From: Runella aurantiaca
GTDB taxonomy: Bacteria > Bacteroidota > Bacteroidia > Cytophagales > Spirosomataceae
Direction of reading: 5' to 3'
Assembly: GCF_003339505.1 (NCBI RefSeq)
Contig: NZ_QPIW01000036.1
Span: 1 to 64,000 of the forward strand
DNA length: 64,000 bases
Shown here in pieces: positions 45,469-54,800 of this stretch. The position numbers were made by a program, and so were the translations under genes. The notes under the pieces are model-generated. The model made no database searches. It was given only the letters and a program-made list of their open reading frames with translations, and was not told the origin of the DNA. Position 1 is the first letter of the stretch. The number at the start of each line of letters is the position of its first letter.

Positions 45469-45843
45469 TTAACAAGATTTCATCATTTCTCTGAGTTTTG
45501 CTTTGCGCCTACGGGCAATTTCAATGGAATGTCCCGAAGGTAAAATCAACATCTCAAAACGCAGAATGTGACATTGACTCAAATAATGCAAATTCAAAAG
45601 GGATGATTTATGAAGCCTCAGAAAGCCATATTTTTCTAACAAAGAAGCATAGAAACTTAAGGGAAGCGAGGTAATTACACTTTCTCCATCTTCCAAATGA
45701 AAAATAGTATAATTGACCTGCGCACTCAAATAGACAATCCGCCTCAAATCAACACTTCTATTGCCGTCTTTGGTTTGGAAGCGTGGTAAATACAGCAAAC
45801 CTTCAAGTGACATTATTGAATCTGGAGTAGTCAGTGCTTTCAT
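45469..45843 (-). CDS. LytTR domain DNA-binding protein without receiver
   Basis: 124 residues made almost wholly of a LytTR domain: RRIVYLSAQVNYTIFHLEDG, LPLSFYASLLEKYGFLRLHK and SSLLNLHYLSQCHIL. No receiver domain or membrane part is present, so input must come otherwise. The gene follows the giant surface protein gene by 17 bases on the same strand and may regulate it. Confidence 0.85.
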   Translation of the reverse strand: MKALTTPDSIMSLEGLLYLPRFQTKDGNRSVDLRRIVYLSAQVNYTIFHLEDGESVITSLPLSFYASLLEKYGFLRLHKSSLLNLHYLSQCHILRFEMLILPSGHSIEIARRRKAKLREMMKSC

Positions 45844-45860
45844 TTTCTGCTCATTTTGGT

Positions 45861-48800
45861 TTATTTATCGCAGCCGCCGATGAGTGCCTGAAAACTGTTG
45901 CCCTCTCCTACAGTCGCCGTAAAGCCTGGTAATAACGTCACTGATTTTCCCGCCTGATATACCACCGTTGCGCCTGATACCTGATTAGTCGCTACTATTT
46001 TGTCGGCAACTTTCAGCACCGTTCCGCTCGTGATAGGTTCTGTCACCGTCAAATTGGCTGGGCCACTGCTGCCGCTACTTTGACTTTCAAACACACCACG
46101 GTCGACAATACCTAAACCAACGGGGAATGGCCTTACATTACCTTCCAAGTCTTCGTTAGGAGCTCCCGCATTATCACCACCGTTGATAGCAGGTGAGCAT
46201 ATTTGCAGGTGATAATCACCCAAGGTACCCAACGGGGCCAACCCAACAGGGTTGGCATTGACAAACAGAGGATTCAGATTACTGTTACCAACCCCAGAAA
46301 AACCACCTTCGACCGTACTGTAAGTAATCTCGCTCCCCGAGGTACTTTGAGGTGCTGTATTACCCCACAAAATACTGTTTTTCACTGTCGTCAGCGAGTT
46401 GGCATTGAAGATACCTCCCGCATTGTTTCCATCATCCTTGTTGGAAGCAATCGTACAGTTCATCAAAGATGGCTGACTGCTGTTAACGTACATACCGCCG
46501 CCTAAGCCTTTGTTAATCACCATTAATACGTTCTCAAAATAGGGTTTACTACCACCCAATACGTATACCCCACCCCCGAAAGTAGCTTCATTTCCGTAGA
46601 TAATGGTCTTGGTAATGGCTAACTGCGAACTGTCGCGCAGCAACATACCACCGCCACCGATGGCTCGGTTGTCAGTAATAACACAGTTAGTAATCAACCC
46701 TTTGCTTTTTTCAATAGCCAAGATTCCGCCCCCTGAGGCAAGTAAATCAGGGACATTGATATTTTGAGTGCCCGCTACAAACTCAGCGAAGCCTCTTTCA
46801 ATGCGGAATCCATCCAGACGTGTCAATGAATCGGTAGACTTAAACAGCACCACATGATAAGAGTTATCGTTGCGTTGTATGGTGCCTATTTCTCCGCTGA
46901 GAATTACGGGATGCGTTACCCAATTACGTTCTGATAGATTTATTTCAGTACCGACAAACCCTCCATAAACCCGTACTTTGGAAGGAATCTTAAAGACATC
47001 AGTGCGCAGTGTACCAGGCTTATAAGTACCTTGGGCTACCCAAATTTCGATATCAGGAAACATCGATGTAGCTGCGGCGTTCAGGCCCGATTGTAAATTA
47101 GAAAATGCCTTCGCCCAAGTAGACCCATCTTGCGACGGGTTGACATTTGCAGCGTTGACATAAATACGAAGGGTATTAATGACCGCAGCCACGTAGTCTT
47201 CCACTTCCCCGTCGGGGGCTAAGCCAGTTGCATTTAAACCACCCATACTACTAAAACGGAAACGGGCTGGTGCATTACCATCGGGCGAGCCGACTGGTAC
47301 GCTAAAGTTAACTTGATTGCTGCCAGCGGTCAATGAAAGAGTATTGGCGATTCGTTCTCCAATATCATCAAAATCGCCATCTTGATTGAAATCAATCCAC
47401 GCATCAAGTTTACCCGCTACGGAGGCTGTCACAGTAACGGAGGTGTTGGTTCCAGTCAATAAAAAGTTAGGGAAGGTCACCCCGTCTTCATCATCGCCGT
47501 CGGTATCTGTATCATCACCGTTGGCAGTAGCAGTGGGTTGTCCATCTTCGTCACCGTCGATAGCTGTCCCCAAATACATTCCCAAAAGAGTAGCGTGACG
47601 TGCCCCATTATTGGCCGTTAATGTACCATAAGATGCGGGAGCATCCCCAAAATCTATTTCATCATTGGTGATGTCTCCAATTTGTATGGTGTCTTTTCTA
47701 GCAATAGAGGCATCTAATACCGTACCCGAAAGTGCGCCTAAAATGACCTTAAATGCCTCGTTAGCTTCTACTTTAGAATCTCCTTTGACCAACACGGTGA
47801 TGTCTTTTGCTTCACCAGCGGTTCCCACAAACGTCAGTGTACCGTCATTGTCGGTGTAATCATTGTCTGCCACGGTTGCGGTACTATCGTTTGTGGTATA
47901 AGCTACTGAGAATCCCCCCTGAACTGCATTGTTGAGCGTTGCTGTAAAGATAAAACTCGTCGTGCCACTGTTACCTTCCGCTTTGGAAGTACCGCCACTT
48001 AGCGTCAACGTTGCACCGTCATCGTTTTGAATATTACCCCGACCTATGCTCGTGCCCAAAATCACATTGCGGCCGCTCGCTGCAAGATTTGTTAGCGCAA
48101 CCTTGTAGACTTCGTTTATTTCTACTTTGGTATCGTTGGTAATGCTAACATTTACTGTTTGAGCAGAGGTGCTACCCGCCATGAATGTCACCGTTTGATT
48201 CGTAATTCCCGTATAGTCACTGTCGGCAGTTGTAGCGGTACTATCTGTGGTTGAGAAGTTTACCGTCACTGCTACATCCACTGGATTACTCAATGATACA
48301 CTAAACACCTGGGGAGTTGTCGCTTCCAACTCACTGATATTGCCAACCAAAGCCACCGTGGCAGCATCGTCGTTCGTTATGGTACCCGTCTGTGGACTGC
48401 CCGCCATCGTAATCGCCCCCAGCTGCACTGGCGTCAGACCCGTCAGGGTCCCCAAGGCCACCGTGAACGTTTCATCCAATTCCACTTTGTTATCCCCATT
48501 GACCAATACCGTAATCGTTTTTTGTTCTCCCGATGTTCCCGTAAAACTCAGACTACCGTCGTTATCGGTATAATCGTTATCGGCCGTAGAAGCGGTGCCG
48601 TTGGTAGTCGTGTAAGGAGAACCAAAACCTCCCTGTACCGCCGCACTCAGCGTCGCCGTGAAAGTGTAACTGGTCGTACCTGCGGATCCTTCGCTTTTGG
48701 CAGTGCCGCCACTCAGCGTGAGTGTAGCCGCGTCATCGTTGGTAATGCTGCCCGTTCCTGTGGCACCACTAATGCCTCCACCTACGGGATTTGACAACGT

Positions 48801-51800
48801 CAGAATAACCGTCTCGTTGTCTTCAACCATTAAATCACCCTTGACCGTCACCGTCACGTTCTGAGTCAAAGCTCCTCCTGCGGTAAAATTGGCCGTGCCT
48901 GACGCTAAAGCCACATAATCCGTTCCGGAGCTAGCCGTGCCCCCCGTGATGGCATAATCTACCGAAGCCGCATTCGCGTTGTTGGTTCTGGTAATAACAA
49001 AGATAAGGCTCGTGGTAGCCGCATTGCCTTCAGCTACCGTTGGGCTACTGACTGAAAACTGCGTATTCAAAATATTTACCTGATAATCTTCCACTTCTCC
49101 CGTCGTTTGTAAGCCAACGAACGAGGGCGTCATTACGGTAGCAGTCGTGTATCTAAAACGCGCAAACGTCAGCGCGGGTACGGCCCCCGATGGTACGGCA
49201 ATCGTCAAGTTGTTGTCGCCTGTGGCTAAAGCTTGATTGGTAAAAACCTGCTCTCCCATGTCACCAAAATCACCATCATTGTTGAAATCAACCCAAGCAT
49301 TCAAAAAGCCTGCCCCTGAGGCATTGACCGTGATATTGGCAGTAGTACCCGTAATAAAGGCCGACGGAAGCGTCACCCCATCGTCGTCGTCACCTTCAGC
49401 ATCAATATCGTCACCGTTGCCAGTTGAGGTGGGTTGCCCGTCCACATCTCCGTCTACCGTGGCTCCCAAATGGAAGATAATGGAAGTATTGTGGCGAGCA
49501 CCGCTATTGCTTAGCAAGGTGTTATACGTATCGGGCGCGTCGCCAAAGTCTAATTCGTCGTTGGTAATCACCGCCTGTTTGGGGGTACCAACAACCGTAA
49601 CGCCCGCAGGAGCGCCCGTAATGGACCCCAGCTCAACGCTAAAATCTTCGTTGGCTTCTACTTTCAGGTCCCCATTGGCAAGCACCGTGATGGTTTTAAT
49701 TTCGCCCGCCGTCCCAGCAAAACTCAATGTACCATCGTTGTCGGTATAATCTTCGGGCGCTATGGCCAGACCGTTGTTGGTCGTATAGGCTACCTGAAAA
49801 CCTCCCTGTACGGGATTGTTAAGCGTAGCGGTAAAGACATAAGCTGTAGTGCCAGAATTCCCTTCGTTTTGCAAATAAGGCGTGCTCGGAATCGATAAGG
49901 TCACCGTTGCTGCATCGTCGTTTTGAATCGTTCCTGTGCCTATACTCGTACCCAAAATCACATTGCGGCCCGAGGCACCCAAACTGGAAAGTCCTACATT
50001 AAACCCTTCGTTTGCTTCCACTTTAGCATCGTTGACCACCGTCACATTCACCGTCTGTGCCGTCGTTGTACCCGCAGCAAAGGTTACTACTTGGTTGGTG
50101 ATGCTGGTGTAATCATTATCAGCAGTGGTGGCGGTGCCATCTGTGGTTGAGAAGTTTACCGTCACTGCTACATCCACTGGATTACTCAATGATACACTAA
50201 ACACCTGGGGAGTTGTCGCTTCCAACTCACTGATATTGCCGACCAAAGCCACCGTGGCAGCATCGTCGTTCGTTATGGTACCCGTCTGTGGACTGCCCGC
50301 CATCGTAATCGCCCCCAGCTGCACTGGCGTCAGACCCGTCAGGGTCCCCAAGGCCACCGTGAACGTTTCATCCAATTCCACTTTGTTATCCCCATTGACC
50401 AATACCGTAATCGTTTTTTGTTCTCCCGATGTTCCCGTAAAACTCAGACTACCGTCGTTATCGGTATAATCGTTATCGGCCGTAGAAGCGGTGCCGTTGG
50501 TAGTCGTGTAAGGAGAACCAAAACCTCCCTGTACCGCCGCACTCAGCGTCGCCGTGAAAGTGTAACTGGTCGTACCTGCGGATCCTTCGCTTTTGGCAGT
50601 GCCGCCACTCAGCGTGAGTGTAGCCGCGTCATCGTTGGTAATGCTGCCCGTTCCTGTGGCACCACTAATGCCTCCACCTACGGGATTTGACAACGTCAGA
50701 ATAACCGTCTCGTTGTCTTCAACCATTAAATCACCATTGACCGTCACCGTCACGTTCTGAGTCAAAGCTCCTCCTGCGGTAAAATTGGCCGTGCCTGACG
50801 CTAAAGCCACATAATCCGTTCCGGAGCTAGCCGTGCCCCCCGTGATGGCATAATCTACCGAAGCCGCATTCGCGTTGTTGGTTCTGGTAATAACAAAGAT
50901 AAGGCTCGTGGTAGCCGCATTGCCTTCAGCTACCGTTGGGCTACTGACTGAAAACTGCGTATTCAAAATATTTACCTGATAATCTTCCACTTCTCCCGTC
51001 GTTTGTAAGCCAACGAACGAGGGCGTCATTACGGTAGCAGTCGTGTATCTAAAACGCGCAAACGTCAGCGCGGGTACGGCCCCCGATGGTACGGCAATCG
51101 TCAAGTTGTTGTCGCCTGTGGCTAAAGCTTGATTGGTAAAAACCTGCTCTCCCATGTCACCAAAATCACCATCATTGTTGAAATCAACCCAAGCATTCAA
51201 AAAGCCTGCCCCTGAGGCATTGACCGTGATATTGGCAGTAGTACCCGTAATAAAGGCCGACGGAAGCGTCACCCCATCGTCGTCGTCACCTTCAGCATCA
51301 ATATCGTCACCGTTGCCAGTTGAGGTGGGTTGCCCGTCCACATCTCCGTCTACCGTGGCTCCCAAATGGAAGATAATGGAAGTATTGTGGCGAGCACCGC
51401 TATTGCTTAGCAAGGTGTTATACGTATCGGGCGCGTCGCCAAAGTCTAATTCGTCGTTGGTAATCACCGCCTGTTTGGGGGTACCAACAACCGTAACGCC
51501 CGCAGGAGCGCCCGTAATGGACCCCAGCTCAACGCTAAAATCTTCGTTGGCTTCTACTTTCAGGTCCCCATTGGCAAGCACCGTGATGGTTTTAATTTCG
51601 CCCGCCGTCCCAGCAAAACTCAATGTACCATCGTTGTCGGTATAATCTTCGGGCGCTATGGCCAGACCGTTGTTGGTCGTATAGGCTACCTGAAAACCTC
51701 CCTGTACGGGATTGTTAAGCGTAGCGGTAAAGACATAAGCTGTAGTGCCAGAATTCCCTTCGTTTTGCAAATAAGGCGTGCTCGGAATCGATAAGGTCAC

Positions 51801-54800
51801 CGTTGCTGCATCGTCGTTTTGAATCGTTCCTGTGCCTATACTCGTACCCAAAATCACATTGCGGCCCGAGGCACCCAAACTGGAAAGTCCTACATTAAAC
51901 CCTTCGTTTGCTTCCACTTTAGCATCGTTGACCACCGTCACATTCACCGTCTGTGCCGTCGTTGTACCCGCAGCAAAGGTTACTACTTGGTTGGTGATGC
52001 TGGTGTAATCATTATCGGCCGTGGTGGCGGTGCCATCTGTGGTTGAGAAATTTACCGTCACTGCTACATCCACTGGATTACTTAATGAAACACTAAACAC
52101 CTGGGGTGTTATCGCTTCTGACTGACTCACATTGCCGACCAAAGCTACCGTGGCCGCGTCGTCGTTCGTTATGGTGCCTGTCTGTGGGCTGCCCGCCGTA
52201 GTCACTTCCACAGGAGCAAGCGTAATAGCTCCCAAAGCCACCGTAAAGGCTTCATCCAATTCGACTTTGTTATCGCCATTGACCAACACAGTAATCGTTT
52301 TTTGTTCTCCCGACGTTCCCGTAAATGTCAATGTACCGTCGTTATCGGTATAATCGTTATCGGCCGTAGAAGCGGTGCCGTTAGTGGTGGTATAAGCTAC
52401 CGACAAGCCACCCTGTACGGGGTTATTAAGCGTCGCCGTGAAGGTGTAACTGGTCGTTCCTGCTGCTCCTTCGTTTTTGGCAGTGCCGCCACTGAGCGTA
52501 ACTACGGCCGCATCGTCGTTGGTAATGGTACCTTGCCCTTGCCCATCGGAAATGGAACCATTGCTTAAATTGGACAGGTTTACGAAGAATGTTTCATTGG
52601 GTTCTACCTTTAGGTCTCCGTTGAGCGTAATGACAATATCCTCTGAGGCATCCCCAACTGCAAAAGTAAGCGTTCCATTTTTGGCAACATAATCATTGTC
52701 GGCAGTGGTGGCCGTATTATCAGCTGTTTGATAATCAATGGTTTCAGCCGTTGCTGTGCTGTTACGCGTTACCGTAAAAGTCAGGGTTTTTGTTCCTGAA
52801 TTTCCTTCTGAAATGGTCGCATCGCTGATGCTGAAAGAAAGGTCATCATCAAGAATGGTTCCCAACCCTTGATTATCAGCGAAGGTTACCCCCGCTGCTC
52901 CCATAATATTGCTCAAATTCACAAAGAAGGTTTCGTTGGCTTCCCCCACGGCGTCTCCGATCACCTGAACCGTAATCGTTTGGGTTTGTCCAGCACCGTT
53001 TGCCGGAAACGTTAATGTACCAGAATTAGTGGTATAATCCCCACCAGCGTTAGCAGTGCCGGGGGCGGTGGCAAAATCAACCGTCACAGCAGAACTTACC
53101 ACTTGGCTGAGGGTTACGTCGAAGGTAAAAGTAGTGGTACCTGCATCCCCTTCCGCCTGCGTCTTATTGTTGATGGAAATTGTAGCAGCATCATCGTTGG
53201 TAAGCGTACCAGTGCCTGTATTCTGTATGCCCGATATTACAACGTTACGACCAGAGGCGCTTGCTGAGCTGAGTGAAACGCTGAAGGTTTCGTTGGGTTC
53301 TACTTTCAGGTCACCATTGACCACCACGTTAAATGTTTTGGTTTCTCCAGCCGTACCCGTAAAGTTGAGGGTCGTACTGTTGGCCACATAATCATTGTCG
53401 GCGGTGGTCGCGGTACCGTTTGTAGTGGCGATATTCACCGACGCAGCGGCATCAATAGCTTTGTCGAGGGTAACAGTGAAGCTGTAATTCTGGGTTCCAG
53501 CATTTCCTTCATTCTGAGAGACACTATTGACCGAGAAGGTGGCTTGGTCGTCATTGGTAATGCTTCCCGCTCCAGTCGCATCGGTCAGGATTACTCCAGC
53601 GGGTGCTCCCGACAAAATCACCGAAAAGGCTTCACTTAACTCGACAATTTCATCGGCATTGACCGACACATTCACCGTGGCCGTTGGGCTACCATTTGCC
53701 GCAAAGCTCACGGTACCATTTGTGATTGCGGTAAAATCCGTTCCGCTGACGGCGGTACCTCCTAAGGTATTAACCGTCAAATCAAAAGCGGTTGTAACGT
53801 CATTGCGCGTAACCGTGAATCCAAATGTAGTTGTTCCTCCGCCGTTACCTTCCGCCAATGTTACATCAGAAATGATAACGTTTATCGGTGTTTTGAACCC
53901 AAAATCAAGGGTCGTATTGTTTTCTACTAAACCATTAGAAAAGTCTAGCGTAATGGCCTGACTCGCAATTGACCCTGAAAGAGCATCTTGCCCGTTGTCG
54001 TCATTATCAGTATTGTTATCGGGATCCGAAGCAGCTCCTTGTGGACTAGAAAGTAAACCCTCTAGCTCTTGTCCAACACCAAACTCAGCGGCAGGAATTT
54101 GAACAATATAATCACCAGAACAAAGATTTGTAAAACTATACAAACCTCCACCAGCCGTTATTTGTGTGGCTACAAATACATCTCCTGCGTCCAATGTACC
54201 AGCGGTGGTGCCATTGTCGCGGTAAAGGTTAACCGTTACCCCATTGACTCCCAAATCACCTCCATCAAAAGTGCCGTTTTTATTGTTATCTTTAAAAACA
54301 AGATTCCCTAAGCTATGGGTGCTGAGGGTAGTTACGGTTGGGTTATTGTTACCAATAGCAGTTCCTGTCAAAACATTGATACCACCAGCGGCGGTAACAG
54401 TTCCTTGATTTGAGATTTGGCAAGTACCTAGAGGCAGTGGGCTATTGATTATTGCTTTAAATTCAATCGTAATGGATTTGCCAGCTGGGAGTGCGAAACC
54501 TGACATTCCTCCTACCGTAACTGTTTCACCAGAAAGGGATACCTCAGGTGCTGACAACCGTGGCGATTTGTCAGATTCTGGTTTGACGTTTTGAAGTTGC
54601 GGTGCTTTCGATTCCTGTTTTTCAGGCTCATTGGCCGCTACTGTTACATTGTTTAGCGAGTCATTACTTCCGATTGACGCTACCAAAATCTGCTCATCCA
54701 TGATAGAAGCTGGAGCAGCGTGGGCTGGCACATTGCAGACACCCCCAAACGTAATACCCACATTGGGCCCATAAGCACTAATGGTACCATTGTTATTGGT

